Below are positions 8,699 to 17,716 of a DNA stretch of 64,000 bases, piece by piece; positions within the stretch are counted from its first letter, which is position 1, and each line of letters opens with the position of its first letter. The notes beneath the pieces were generated by a model. That model ran no database searches. It was not told the origin of the DNA and saw nothing but the letters and a program-made list of their open reading frames with translations. The position numbers and the translations under genes are program-made. The stretch comes from Gemmatimonadota bacterium (lineage in GTDB: Bacteria; Gemmatimonadota; Gemmatimonadetes; Gemmatimonadales; Gemmatimonadaceae), in assembly GCA_016194585.1 (NCBI GenBank), contig JACQBG010000040.1, positions 1 through 64,000 of the forward strand, in the 5' to 3' direction.

Positions 8699-9516
8699 CG
8701 AGCCCCGCGGACCACGAGGAGCTTACCCGGCGCGCCTTCCTCGAGAAGTGCGCGGAAGCCGGGGCGCACACCTTCCTCTTCGGCAGCCTGTTCGTGACGA
8801 CCGCGATGATGCGGCTGCCCCAGGAAGCCACGTCGCGCACGGTGGGTCCGCGAGGGGGCACGGCGAAGGAGGTCATCTACGGATTCGTGGTGGACACCAC
8901 GAAATGCATCGGCTGCGGCTCCTGCGTCCGCGCGTGCAAGGCCGAGAACAACGTCCCGGACGGCTACAACCGCACGTGGGTCGAACAGTACACCTTCTTC
9001 CCGAACGGCGAAGTGATCGTGAACTCGCCGAATGGCGGCGAGAACGGGTTTGAGGACGACCTCCCCGAGCGCAACATGCCCGAGGAGATCGGGCAGCTTC
9101 CAGTGCGCGGCTTCTTCGTGCCCAAGCTCTGCAACCACTGCATCGACACGCCGTGCATCCAGGTGTGCCCCGTGGGCGCGTCGTACAAGACCGCCGAAGG
9201 GGTGGTGCTGGTGGACCCGCAGCGCTGCGTCGGCTGCGGCTACTGCGTACAGGCCTGTCCGTTCGGGTCGCGTTTCCTGAATCCCGAGACCAACACCGCC
9301 GACAAGTGCACATGGTGCTACCACCGCATCACGAAGGGGCTCAAGCCCGCCTGCGTCGAATACTGCCCGGCCAAGGCACGCATCTTCGGCAACGTGAACG
9401 ACCCGTACAGCGAGATCAGCCAGATCCTCGCGACGAACCGGGTACAGGTACTGAAGTCGTATCTGGGCACCCGGCCCCGGACCCGCTACATCGGGCTCGA
9501 CTCCGAGGTCATCTAG
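8695..9516 (+). CDS. Periplasmic four-cluster ferredoxin (NrfC/HybA/DmsB family)
   Basis: 273 aa from the GTG at 8695, which overlaps the preceding stop. The N terminus has a Tat-like TRRAFLEK signal. Four cysteine groups are visible: CIGCGSCVRAC, CNHCIDTPCIQVC, CVGCGYCVQAC and CTWCYH...CVEYC. These bind four [4Fe-4S] clusters in this family. It relays electrons between the NrfD membrane subunit encoded next and the multiheme cytochrome. An upstream in-frame ATG at 8653 is rejected because it would overlap the cytochrome and displace the Tat signal. Confidence 0.92.
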   Translation: MTSPADHEELTRRAFLEKCAEAGAHTFLFGSLFVTTAMMRLPQEATSRTVGPRGGTAKEVIYGFVVDTTKCIGCGSCVRACKAENNVPDGYNRTWVEQYTFFPNGEVIVNSPNGGENGFEDDLPERNMPEEIGQLPVRGFFVPKLCNHCIDTPCIQVCPVGASYKTAEGVVLVDPQRCVGCGYCVQACPFGSRFLNPETNTADKCTWCYHRITKGLKPACVEYCPAKARIFGNVNDPYSEISQILATNRVQVLKSYLGTRPRTRYIGLDSEVI

Positions 9517-9518
9517 CC

Positions 9519-10751
9519 ATGCATCACTATGTCACCGAAGGCTACGTCCTGCCGAACCAGACGCACATCTACTGGACGACGATGATCGTGCTGTATCCGT
9601 ACATCACGGGGATCGTCGCGGGCGCGTTCATCATCTCGTCACTCTATCACGTCTTTGGCAAGCAGGAACTGCAGCCGGTGAGCCGCTTCGCGATGGTGAT
9701 GGCGTTCGCCTTCCTGCTGTTCGCGACGCTCCCGTTGCTCAATCACCTCGGGCATCCGGAGCGGGCCTTCAACATCATGTTCACGCCGAACCCCACCTCC
9801 GCCATGGCGGGGTTCGGGTTCATCTACACGGCGTACTTGGCGATCCTCGCCGTGGAGATCTGGCTGGTGTACCGGAGCGACATCGCCTACCTGGCCCACC
9901 ATGCCAAGGCCCCGGCGATGCGCGCCCTCTACTGGGTGCTCGCACTCGGCGTGACCGACGTGCAGGAGGAGTCGCGCCGGCTCGACCACCGGGTGATGCT
10001 CGTCCTCGCGGCGATCGGCATCCCGGCGGCCTGCGTGCTGCACGGATACGTCGGATTCCTGTTCGGCGCGATCAAGGCGAACCCGTGGTGGGCCAGCCCG
10101 CTGATGCCGGTGATCTTCCTGCTCAGCGCGATCGTGTCTGGGATCGCGATGGTGCTCGTGTGCTACATCACCGTGCAGAAGGTCAAGGGACGGGTCATCG
10201 ACACCGCTTGCGTCCAATCGCTGATCGAGTACGCGTGGTACTCCCTGATCATCGACGTGACGCTTGAGATGCTCGAGCTCGTGAATCACGCCTACGTGGG
10301 GAACGAGGATTGGGAAATCCTGAAGCAGTTGCTCACGACGAAGCTCTTCGTGAGCATGTTCCTGGTGCAGGTGCTCGTCGGCTCGGTCCTCCCCTTCTTC
10401 CTGCTCGGCGCCGTCGTCGTCTTCAAGGACCGGATCGCCGCGGCGACGCGCCACAACATCGGCCTGGTCGGCGGCGTCCTTCTCCTCGTGCAGGTGCTCG
10501 CCATGCGGTGGAACGTCGTCATGGGCGGGCAGATGTTCTCGAAGAGCTTACGCGGTTTCCTAGACTTCAAGGTCGACGTCTTCGGCCGTGACGGCTTGCT
10601 CTCGGCCGTCGCGCTGTTTGCATTACCCTTTGGTGCGCTGTTCGTGTTCTCGAACGTCCTTCCCCTGTGGGGATCGATCGCGACGGATCCGAAGGACAGG
10701 CTGAGTGAACGTTCCCTCGACTCGGTGCAACCGAGGCGATCATGGCATTGA
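9519..10751 (+). CDS. NrfD/PsrC-family membrane quinol-interacting subunit
   Basis: 410 aa integral membrane protein with roughly nine to ten hydrophobic helices. It lacks heme-ligating His pairs, as expected for NrfD/PsrC/ActC proteins that exchange electrons with quinones. It starts three bases after the ferredoxin, forming the standard FeS-NrfD pair. Together with the tetraheme cytochrome it could form a quinol:cytochrome module parallel to the Rieske/b-c complex, a layout reminiscent of Cbc complexes. Direction of electron flow cannot be read from sequence. Confidence 0.9.
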   Translation: MHHYVTEGYVLPNQTHIYWTTMIVLYPYITGIVAGAFIISSLYHVFGKQELQPVSRFAMVMAFAFLLFATLPLLNHLGHPERAFNIMFTPNPTSAMAGFGFIYTAYLAILAVEIWLVYRSDIAYLAHHAKAPAMRALYWVLALGVTDVQEESRRLDHRVMLVLAAIGIPAACVLHGYVGFLFGAIKANPWWASPLMPVIFLLSAIVSGIAMVLVCYITVQKVKGRVIDTACVQSLIEYAWYSLIIDVTLEMLELVNHAYVGNEDWEILKQLLTTKLFVSMFLVQVLVGSVLPFFLLGAVVVFKDRIAAATRHNIGLVGGVLLLVQVLAMRWNVVMGGQMFSKSLRGFLDFKVDVFGRDGLLSAVALFALPFGALFVFSNVLPLWGSIATDPKDRLSERSLDSVQPRRSWH

Positions 10752-10900
10752 GCGGGGGTATCACGCACGTGCGGGTCTCGGTTATCCCGGTTCGCTGGCT
10801 GGATTGGCGTGCGACATGTCGCCCGCCTGTCACCGGTCGTCCCGCGGCGGATGCGCCGTGCGGTGATCACACCACCCTCACCCTCCTCAGGAGTGGCCGT

Positions 10901-11221
10901 ATGACACCCGATCGAATGGAGTTGGCCCCCGGCGCCCTCGGCTTCGCGGCCGCCACCATGGCCGCAGCGCTGTTCGCCCTGTGCGCCATCGCAGCTGCGG
11001 TTGCTCCGGAGACCGCGACCACCGCCCTGCATCGCCTCTTCGACATGGATCACGCGAGCCTCGTGCGTCCGTTCTCGGCCGGTGTGTTCGTCCAAGGGCT
11101 GCTGTGTGTGAGCGTCGGCAGCGGGCTGACGTTCGCCGCGATCGGTGTCCTGTACAACCGCTTCCTCGGACGGTCGAAGACGAGGCTGGGCAACGCCGGT
11201 GACGAGGCCGAATCGGTATGA
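10901..11221 (+). CDS. Small membrane protein (DUF5676-like) preceding the copper ATPase
   Basis: 106 aa. The start at 10901 has a CAGGAG ribosome site. Two hydrophobic segments (~12-35 and ~65-90) flank a short loop. It overlaps the ATPase start by ATGA. Proteins of this size and shape commonly precede copper-exporting ATPases; the DUF5676 label is from memory of that context and is tentative. A role as a small ATPase partner is inferred. Confidence 0.65.
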   Translation: MTPDRMELAPGALGFAAATMAAALFALCAIAAAVAPETATTALHRLFDMDHASLVRPFSAGVFVQGLLCVSVGSGLTFAAIGVLYNRFLGRSKTRLGNAGDEAESV

Positions 11222-13287
11222 CCCACGCGCATCACACGCCCGACGACCCGAATCGTCCGGGTCACGCCGATCACGAGGCGGCGCACGGCGCCGCTTCACG
11301 GGAAGCGCTTGGGGCCGCGCTCGACAAGCACGCGGGCCACTCCGTCGCGATGTTTCGCCGCCGGTTTTGGCTGGCGCTCGCGCTCACGGCTCCGACGATC
11401 ATCTGGGGCGAGATGATGCCTCGCGTGCTCGGGTTTACGCCGCCGATCGTGCCTGGGGCGCGGTGGATTCCGGTCGTGTTCGGAACCGCTGTGTTCGTGG
11501 TGGGCGGGTGGATCTTCGTGCAGGGGGCGTGGCGCGAGGTCCGTGACCGCCGACCGGGGATGATGACGCTCATCTCGCTCGCGATCACCGTCGCGTTCGT
11601 GTTCAGCCTCGCCGTGACCGTCGGGTTCCCCGGCATGCCACTCTGGTGGGAGTTGGCGTCGCTCGTCACGATCATGCTGTTCGGACACTGGATGGAGATG
11701 CGTTCCGTGTCGCAGGCGCAGGGCGCGCTCAGAGAACTGGCCAAGTTGCTGCCAGACGTCGCCACGCGACTCGTGGACGGAACGCCGGTCGAAGTGCCGC
11801 GTTCGGCGTTGCAGGAGGGCGACTTGGTCCTGCTCCGGCCGGGAGCGAGCGTCCCGGCGGATGGCGTGGTGCGCGACGGACGGACCACGATGAATGAGTC
11901 GATGATCACGGGGGAATCGCGGCTGATCGAGAAGCGGATCGACGACAGCGTGATCGCCGGGACGGTCAATGGCGACGGGTCGCTGCGCATCCAGGTCACG
12001 CGCACGGGGGAGCGCACGGCGCTCGCCGGGATCATGCGGCTGGTGGCCGAGGCGCAGCAGTCGCGGTCGCGTGCCCAGGTCTTGGCCGATCGCGCGGCGT
12101 TCGCTCTTACGCTCGTCGCCATCGGGGCAGCGCTCATCACCGGTGTCACCTGGACGGTGCTGGGCGCCGCACCGAGCTTCGTGATTGAGCGCGTCGTCAC
12201 CGTGCTCGTGATCGCGTGTCCGCACGCGCTCGGCTTGGCAGTGCCGCTCGTCGTGGCCATCTCGACCACGATCGGCGCTCGCAGCGGACTCTTGGTGCGG
12301 GACCGACGGGGCCTTGAAGAGGCCCGGACGATCGGCACAGTCGTCTTTGACAAGACGGGAACACTCACCCTCGGCGAGCACCGCGTCGTTGCCATACGTA
12401 CCGTGGACGGCGGTGCTGACGATGCAATGTTGCAGTTGGCGGCGGCCGTGGAGCAGGACGCCGAACACTCCGTGGCGCGCGCGATTGTCGCGAGTGCGGC
12501 CGCGCGGGGCCTGATGTTGCCACGCACGCAGGAGTTCGCCGCGATGCCGGGCTTCGGCGCGCACGCCCTCATCGACGGGCAGCGCTACGCGGTCGGCGGA
12601 CCCAGTTTGCTCACGAAATTCGCAATCGAGGTGCCATCGTCGCTGATTCCGTTCAGCGAGGATGCCACGGCGCGAGGGGAAGCCACCGTCTACTTGATCG
12701 AACAGCAGCGCATCCTCGCCGCGTTCGTCGTGGCGGACGCCGTGCGACCCGAAGCCGCCGAGGCCGTGCGGGCGCTGCAGGCACGTGGCATCGAGGTCGT
12801 CATGCTCACGGGCGACGCGAGGCGTGTTGCGGAGGCCGTCGCGAAAGCGGTCGGCATCCAAACGGTGTTCGCGCAGGTGTTGCCCGCTGAGAAAACGGAC
12901 CTGATTCGGTCGTTGCAGGCGAAGGGTCAGCGCGTGGCGATGGTCGGCGACGGCGTCAACGACGCCCCCGCGCTTCTCACCGCCGACGTGGGAGTAGCGA
13001 TCGGCGCAGGGACCAGCGTCGCCGTCGAGGCGGGTGACATCGTGCTCGTCGGCAATGATCCGCGCGCCGTCGCGCGCATCATCGCGCTCAGCGCCGCCAC
13101 CTATCGAAAAATGGTCCAGAATCTGTGGTGGGCGGCGGGCTACAATATCGTAGCCATTCCGCTGGCTGCGGGGGTTCTCGACCGCTGGGGCCTCGTGCTC
13201 AGTCCGGCGGTCGGCGCCGTACTCATGTCCGTCAGTACAATCATTGTGGCGATCAACGCGCAGCTACTACGTCGAGCGCCGCTGTAA
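11218..13287 (+). CDS. copB: Copper-exporting P1B-type ATPase, CopB type
   Basis: 689 aa. The N terminus is a short His-rich tail (MTHAHHTPDD...HADHEAAHG) in place of CxxC metal-binding domains. The membrane metal site is CPH (C334), typical of CopB-like (P1B-3) pumps linked to Cu(II)/Ag export, in contrast to CPC in CopA. TGES, the phosphorylation motif DKTGT (D378) and GDGVNDAPAL are intact. The usual SEHP His-Pro motif reads AEHSVA. It lies in an operon with the small membrane protein and heads a group of copper genes on both strands. Confidence 0.93.
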   Translation: MTHAHHTPDDPNRPGHADHEAAHGAASREALGAALDKHAGHSVAMFRRRFWLALALTAPTIIWGEMMPRVLGFTPPIVPGARWIPVVFGTAVFVVGGWIFVQGAWREVRDRRPGMMTLISLAITVAFVFSLAVTVGFPGMPLWWELASLVTIMLFGHWMEMRSVSQAQGALRELAKLLPDVATRLVDGTPVEVPRSALQEGDLVLLRPGASVPADGVVRDGRTTMNESMITGESRLIEKRIDDSVIAGTVNGDGSLRIQVTRTGERTALAGIMRLVAEAQQSRSRAQVLADRAAFALTLVAIGAALITGVTWTVLGAAPSFVIERVVTVLVIACPHALGLAVPLVVAISTTIGARSGLLVRDRRGLEEARTIGTVVFDKTGTLTLGEHRVVAIRTVDGGADDAMLQLAAAVEQDAEHSVARAIVASAAARGLMLPRTQEFAAMPGFGAHALIDGQRYAVGGPSLLTKFAIEVPSSLIPFSEDATARGEATVYLIEQQRILAAFVVADAVRPEAAEAVRALQARGIEVVMLTGDARRVAEAVAKAVGIQTVFAQVLPAEKTDLIRSLQAKGQRVAMVGDGVNDAPALLTADVGVAIGAGTSVAVEAGDIVLVGNDPRAVARIIALSAATYRKMVQNLWWAAGYNIVAIPLAAGVLDRWGLVLSPAVGAVLMSVSTIIVAINAQLLRRAPL

Positions 13288-13299
13288 CAGCTGGGCCGG

Positions 13300-13328
13300 G
13301 GCTGGGGTGGCGTCCGTCCGCCCCAGCC
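13300..13328. terminator. Bidirectional hairpin between convergent genes
   Basis: Inverted repeat GGCTGGGG / CCCCAGCC around an 13-base loop, placed between the converging copB stop (13287) and the stop of the leftward gene at 13343. No clear T-tract, but the location suits a shared terminator. Confidence 0.5.
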
Positions 13329-13342
13329 GACCAAGCACACCG

Positions 13343-14608
13343 TCAGAGCGGCACGGCGATGGCCTCGATGGCCTTCAAGCTCGAACCGAACTGCGCGATC
13401 GCTCCGCGATGCTTCGCCAGCGCGCCGTACGGAATGAACCGGACGGCGAGATCGCCGATCCGCTGGAATGCGGGACGGGCCAACTGCGCTCGCACGTCCG
13501 CCTCTCTCGTGTCCGGCGCCACGAGAAAGAGCCCGTGCGCGGATCCAGAGCCCGCGCCGAGGGCCAAATCGAGAAGCCTGACGATTCCGCTGTAGATCGA
13601 CGTCGTGTGTTCCACCTCGAACGCGGCACAAACGTTGCGCGTGCTACGGTCCAGCCAGAGAACGTCGATCAGCCGAATGGCCTCCGCTCCCGGCCCGTCC
13701 CGCAAGCGGGCCGGGAGCTCAGTCATGCATCCGTCGCCCAGAAGGCCGTCGCCGAACCGCCGCCCGCGATCATTGCTCGCGATCCACACATCGAAGCCCA
13801 AGGCTCGGCCGAGGTCGCGCAGCCAACTTTGCACTTCGGTATGGGTGAGGTCATCGCTGGCGTCCGCAGGCGCGCCTGCCGCCGAAGCGGCCGCCACCGC
13901 GGCGTCGAGTGACTGCCGCCAGGTCAGCATCGCATCGGTTGCCGTCATCGGGTCACGCGGAGGCGCAGGATAGCGGTCGCAACCCATGTCATACAGAAAC
14001 CCCGCGATCGCGCCGAGATCGTTGGAGAGCAAGTCTCGGAACTCCGCCGTGAGCCGCACCATGCCCTCGCGCATGGCGAGGTAGGCGGGCCACTGTCCGA
14101 GTGGCACGCGAACGCCGGTCATCCGCTCATAGCCTCTCGCAATCGCCGTATTGCTGGGAGGCGCTATCGTGGGATGCAGAAAGTAGAGCAGATTGGCGGC
14201 CGCCGGCCCCAGGCCCTTGATGCACTTCGCATTGAGGCGATGGATCGCGCCGAGCACCTCCGTTTCGGTGTCGCAGCAGGCGCACGAATGCAGGAGGTCG
14301 GCGAAGGCCAGTTGGTTCTCGCGATTCTCGTAGATATCGGGAATGCGGAGCTTGGGCTTCCAAAGGAAGGCATGGTCGGCGCCCCGAAATACTTGACGCT
14401 GCTCGGCCACCGACTTCACCACGGTTTCCAGAGAGGATCCGCGGTACTGGCGTCCAAAACGATCGGCGCGGATATCCTCGACGACGACCGAGAGGCCACG
14501 ACGGATGCTTCGGAAATTCTTGAGGCGCTCTTCCCAGAGGAACCAACGCTGATACGAGCCGCCAGCGTCGCTGCGCCAATGTTCGATGAGCGTGCGGCGG
14601 GGATCCAT
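13343..14608 (-). CDS. Predicted nuclease-like protein: helix-hairpin-helix plus PD-(D/E)XK-like C-terminus
   Basis: 421 aa. Around residues 130-160 is a helix-hairpin-helix pattern (IKGLGPAAANLLYFLHP) like those of DNA glycosylases. The C-terminal part has an Asp (D315, RLIDVLWLD) followed by FEVEHTTS (E331, E333), which resembles a PD-(D/E)XK nuclease core in the D...ExE variant. I infer DNA binding and possibly cleavage. It sits alone between copper genes, convergent with copB, and does not look like part of the metal system; it may be a solitary restriction- or repair-type enzyme. Family name not recognised. Confidence 0.6.
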   Translation of the reverse strand: MDPRRTLIEHWRSDAGGSYQRWFLWEERLKNFRSIRRGLSVVVEDIRADRFGRQYRGSSLETVVKSVAEQRQVFRGADHAFLWKPKLRIPDIYENRENQLAFADLLHSCACCDTETEVLGAIHRLNAKCIKGLGPAAANLLYFLHPTIAPPSNTAIARGYERMTGVRVPLGQWPAYLAMREGMVRLTAEFRDLLSNDLGAIAGFLYDMGCDRYPAPPRDPMTATDAMLTWRQSLDAAVAAASAAGAPADASDDLTHTEVQSWLRDLGRALGFDVWIASNDRGRRFGDGLLGDGCMTELPARLRDGPGAEAIRLIDVLWLDRSTRNVCAAFEVEHTTSIYSGIVRLLDLALGAGSGSAHGLFLVAPDTREADVRAQLARPAFQRIGDLAVRFIPYGALAKHRGAIAQFGSSLKAIEAIAVPL

Positions 14609-14744
14609 GCGTGCCTGCGGAGAGAGGAAACGAGCCGACGGCCATATCCGATGGAATCTTGCGTCCCGCGCACACTCGCGGCAAGCGAGCGTGTCGAGCG
14701 GATCCGACCATCCACGCGGCGAGGCGCGGCTGTTCGCCGCGATG

Positions 14745-16097
14745 CTACAGCGCGATACCGTCTCGGTGCAGTTCGTCCGCCGTGGCCTCGGCCGCGACGG
14801 TTCCAGGCGGGTTCTTGTACCACGCCGCGTCGCCCCCGACGGGCAAATGCTCTCGGATCTTCAGGATGGTGAACATTCCGCCCATGTCGATATAGCCGTG
14901 CGGGCCCGCGCCGCCGAGCATGGAGATCGCACCCACGGGAAGAGGCATGCCCATCTCGCCCATCCCACCCATCCCGGTATCGCCCATCGTCATGTAGTCC
15001 GGCAGCAACTTTGACGCCAGTGCGTCGATGGCGCTCGGGTCCGCCCCGACGAGATTCGTGCCGCTGTGCCCCATCTGATTCATCACGTGGTGTGTCATAT
15101 GGCAATGCATCGCCCAGTCGCCCGGATTGTCCGCGACGAACTCGACCGTCCGCGTCGTGCCGACGGGCACGAGCGTCGTCGCTTCCGGCCACTGGCTCGC
15201 CTCGGCAATGTCGCCGCCATCCGTGGCGACGACCCGCCAGCGGAGACCGTGCACATGAATCGGGTGGTGGCTCATCGCGCTCAGATTGCCGAAGCGGATG
15301 CGGACCCGCTCACCCAACTGCAGCTGCAGCGGCTCGGTGGCGGGGAACACTTTGCCGTTGAACGTCAGGAGGTTGAAGTCCGTCATCTCGTTGGGATCGG
15401 GGCGCGACGCGCCGATCGGCACACGCCATTCCGACGAGAGCAGTACGAAATCGCGATCCGGACGTCGCGCCGGATGCCGCGGATGCACGACGATCATGCC
15501 CATCAGGCCGAGTGCTTGTTGCACCATCTCGTCGTAGTGCGCATGGTACATTAGCGTGCCATGCTGCCGCAGTGTGAACTCATACTTGAAGGTCGCGTTG
15601 ACGGGGATCGGCGCTTGGTTCAGTCCGGCGACCCCATCCATCCCCGAGGGCAGGAGGACGCCGTGCCAGTGTACGCTCGTCGGCTCGGGCAGTTTGTTGG
15701 TGACGTAGATCCGCAAGCGATCACCCTCCACCGCTTCGATGGTCGGTCCCGGCGTGCGCCCGTTGTAGCCCCAGCAGGTGCTGACGAGGCCCGGAGCGAA
15801 CTCGTGCGTGATCGGCTCGGCCACGAGGTGAAAAACCTTGACGCCATCGACGATGTGAAATGGCAGGGTGACACCGTTCGGGGTGATCACGGGTGTGTAA
15901 TCGCGGTCGGGCTGGCCCGGCATCGGCGTTCGGTCCGCCGAGTCCGCGGGCGGTGCTTCGATCAGGCCCTGCTGCGCGAGCACGGAAGCCGGGCTCAGCG
16001 CCATCGCGCCACCCGCCAGCGCGGCCGCACTCTGGCACATCATCTCCCGCCGCGAGAGCCGCGCTGCGACCGGAGCACCCCCCGGGGTCGAGTGCAT
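14745..16097 (-). CDS. Multicopper oxidase (CopA-like, Tat-exported)
   Basis: 450 aa. A Tat signal (SRREMM followed by a hydrophobic stretch ending SVLAQ) directs folded export. All copper motifs are visible: HWHG, YHAHYDEM, HPIHVHG and HCHMTHH. The last carries the type 1 site. A Met/Gly-rich segment (MTMGDTGMGGMGEMGMP) near residue 375 resembles the Met-rich loops of cuprous oxidases. It probably oxidises Cu(I) in the periplasm. The start at 16097 has an AGGGAG ribosome site; an alternative ATG at 16118 overlaps the upstream stop. It follows the TolC-like gene in one operon. Confidence 0.92.
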   Translation of the reverse strand: MHSTPGGAPVAARLSRREMMCQSAAALAGGAMALSPASVLAQQGLIEAPPADSADRTPMPGQPDRDYTPVITPNGVTLPFHIVDGVKVFHLVAEPITHEFAPGLVSTCWGYNGRTPGPTIEAVEGDRLRIYVTNKLPEPTSVHWHGVLLPSGMDGVAGLNQAPIPVNATFKYEFTLRQHGTLMYHAHYDEMVQQALGLMGMIVVHPRHPARRPDRDFVLLSSEWRVPIGASRPDPNEMTDFNLLTFNGKVFPATEPLQLQLGERVRIRFGNLSAMSHHPIHVHGLRWRVVATDGGDIAEASQWPEATTLVPVGTTRTVEFVADNPGDWAMHCHMTHHVMNQMGHSGTNLVGADPSAIDALASKLLPDYMTMGDTGMGGMGEMGMPLPVGAISMLGGAGPHGYIDMGGMFTILKIREHLPVGGDAAWYKNPPGTVAAEATADELHRDGIAL

Positions 16098-16114
16098 CGA
16101 ATCGTCTCCCTTCC

Positions 16115-17473
16115 TCATCGCGTGTGCCCTCCAGGGAGCGCTCCGCCGGCGGCTCGTTCCAGTTCGGCGCGCCCGATCCAATAGTCGCGCAGCGCGTCGA
16201 GATACGCGCGACCAGCCTCGATCTCCGCCTCTTTCGCCTGCAGCAACGCGAAAATCGTGAGATCCATGGCGTTAACGTGTCGTTGCGCCTCGGCGAGTAC
16301 CCGTTCGCGAAGTGGTAGCACCACGGTGCGCAGCTGGCGCGCCCGCTGGCTCGCGTTACGCACTTGCGCTAGTCGTGTGCGCACTTCCGCGTGTACGTTG
16401 ACCACGAGCGCATCGTGCATTGCGACGCGTTGGCGCAGAACCGCCGCGGCACGGGCCACGCCGGCCCCACCGCGATCGAACAACGGAAGCGGCACGCTGG
16501 CGCTCGGGCCGGCGAACCTGCCGTCCGGCTCTCGCTCGAACGTGGCGCCAATCGTGCCATCCGCGAGGAATCGAAAGCTGGTGCTCAGGCCGAGCGTGGC
16601 GGCCGCCGCACGTGCGCTCTCTCGGGCCGCACCGATGTCGAGTCGGCGGGCCAGGGCGAGGGAATCGATGATTGCCAGCGTCCAATCGGCCGCATCCGGA
16701 TCGGCCAATCGTGCCGGAACGGTCCACCCTGAATCCGGCACGTCGGCGGCCATCAGCCGGGCGAGTTCGGCGCGCGCGCCGAGCAGCTCGCCCTCGGCAT
16801 CCATCACGCCGACAACGCTTTCGGCCGCCGCGGCCTCTTCACTCGCCAGCCGGAGGGCGGGTACGTTGCCTGCCGCCCGCAGTGCCTTCGCCGCAGTCGC
16901 GGCAACTTCGGCCGCGCTGGCGGCGGTACGCCGCAGTTCGACCACCTGCTGGGCATGCTGGACGGTCACATACGCCCGCTGGGCATCGACCGCCACGCGA
17001 AGCACGACATCCGCAATACGTAGCTCGGTGCTTGTCAACTCCGCCGCCGCCACGCGGCGACGGAGCGGTACCTGCAACGCACGTACGACCGAGAAGCCGA
17101 CGTTCGCGCTCGAAACGGCGATGCCGCTCGCCGGGAATGCGTACAAGGCGTCAAGCACGGGATTGGGGAAGGTACTCGCCTGCCAGAGGTCCGCCGCGGC
17201 GATGCCGACCTCCGCGAGCGCCGCGCGGATGTGCGGGCTTCGTAGGATGGCCAGTCGTACGGCTGAATCTGCGGCGAGCGGTCCGCTCGGGATGCGCGCG
17301 AGCGGCGCGGGCGAGGAATCTGGCGGGAACCACCCGGCAGGCATACCCGCGCGCGCCGTCACTAGCGTTGCGACGCCTTCGCTTCCACGGTGTGCCGCGG
17401 GCGGTATGCACGCGGTGCCTGCAAGAGCGGCGGCGGCGACCACTGCTCGTCGAATCGTACTTAAAGACGGCAT
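16115..17473 (-). CDS. TolC-like outer-membrane efflux lipoprotein
   Basis: 452 aa. A lipoprotein signal with lipobox LAGTAC is followed by two OEP-type alpha-hairpin/barrel repeats rich in Ala and Arg (heptad-like stretches ~95-220 and ~300-440). No inner-membrane RND pump or adaptor is encoded nearby. Its operon partner is the multicopper oxidase, so it may act with the oxidase or with a pump elsewhere. An operator-like dyad lies 30 bp upstream (17503-17517). The start at 17473 is chosen for the signal peptide; the frame remains open far upstream. Confidence 0.85.
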   Translation of the reverse strand: MPSLSTIRRAVVAAAALAGTACIPPAAHRGSEGVATLVTARAGMPAGWFPPDSSPAPLARIPSGPLAADSAVRLAILRSPHIRAALAEVGIAAADLWQASTFPNPVLDALYAFPASGIAVSSANVGFSVVRALQVPLRRRVAAAELTSTELRIADVVLRVAVDAQRAYVTVQHAQQVVELRRTAASAAEVAATAAKALRAAGNVPALRLASEEAAAAESVVGVMDAEGELLGARAELARLMAADVPDSGWTVPARLADPDAADWTLAIIDSLALARRLDIGAARESARAAAATLGLSTSFRFLADGTIGATFEREPDGRFAGPSASVPLPLFDRGGAGVARAAAVLRQRVAMHDALVVNVHAEVRTRLAQVRNASQRARQLRTVVLPLRERVLAEAQRHVNAMDLTIFALLQAKEAEIEAGRAYLDALRDYWIGRAELERAAGGALPGGHTR

Positions 17474-17502
17474 CACCGGATGTGCGTGGCGGGCGGGGGG
17501 AT

Positions 17503-17517
17503 TTGATGTTGCGTAAA
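17503..17517 (-). promoter_or_regulatory. BlaI-type operator-like site 2 (reads TTTACGCAACATCAA on the minus strand)
   Basis: 15-bp dyad just upstream of the TolC-like / multicopper-oxidase operon. One half-site (GTAAA) is perfect and the other reads TTGAT. It is in the intergenic region shared with the divergent blaI-like gene. Confidence 0.6.
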
Positions 17518-17641
17518 AGGTCACACTCGTCTCAAAGGAAATCGCCGGCGTGGCTCGTGTCAACCGTGTCGGCTCGTCCTTGTGCCGGCTCGCCCTGCCG
17601 ACGCGCCGTGTGCGAGGGTGCGGCGGCTTCGGCCGCGGCGC

Positions 17642-17656
17642 TTTACGAATGGTAAA
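17642..17656 (+). promoter_or_regulatory. BlaI-type operator-like site 3 (TTTACGAATGGTAAA)
   Basis: Perfect half-sites (TTTAC / GTAAA) separated by five bases, 61 bp upstream of the blaI-like start. Placement suits autoregulation, as is usual for BlaI/CopY-family repressors. Confidence 0.65.
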
Positions 17657-17716
17657 AGACCGGATAGATTCCTTGCAACGGCACGCGCGTGTGCCGGGCC
17701 CTCGCAGGGAGCGCAT

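Noticed and set aside
11296-12861. 521-codon minus-strand frame opposite copB
   Set aside because: Antisense to a complete P-type ATPase and of shadow composition (Arg, His, Asp).
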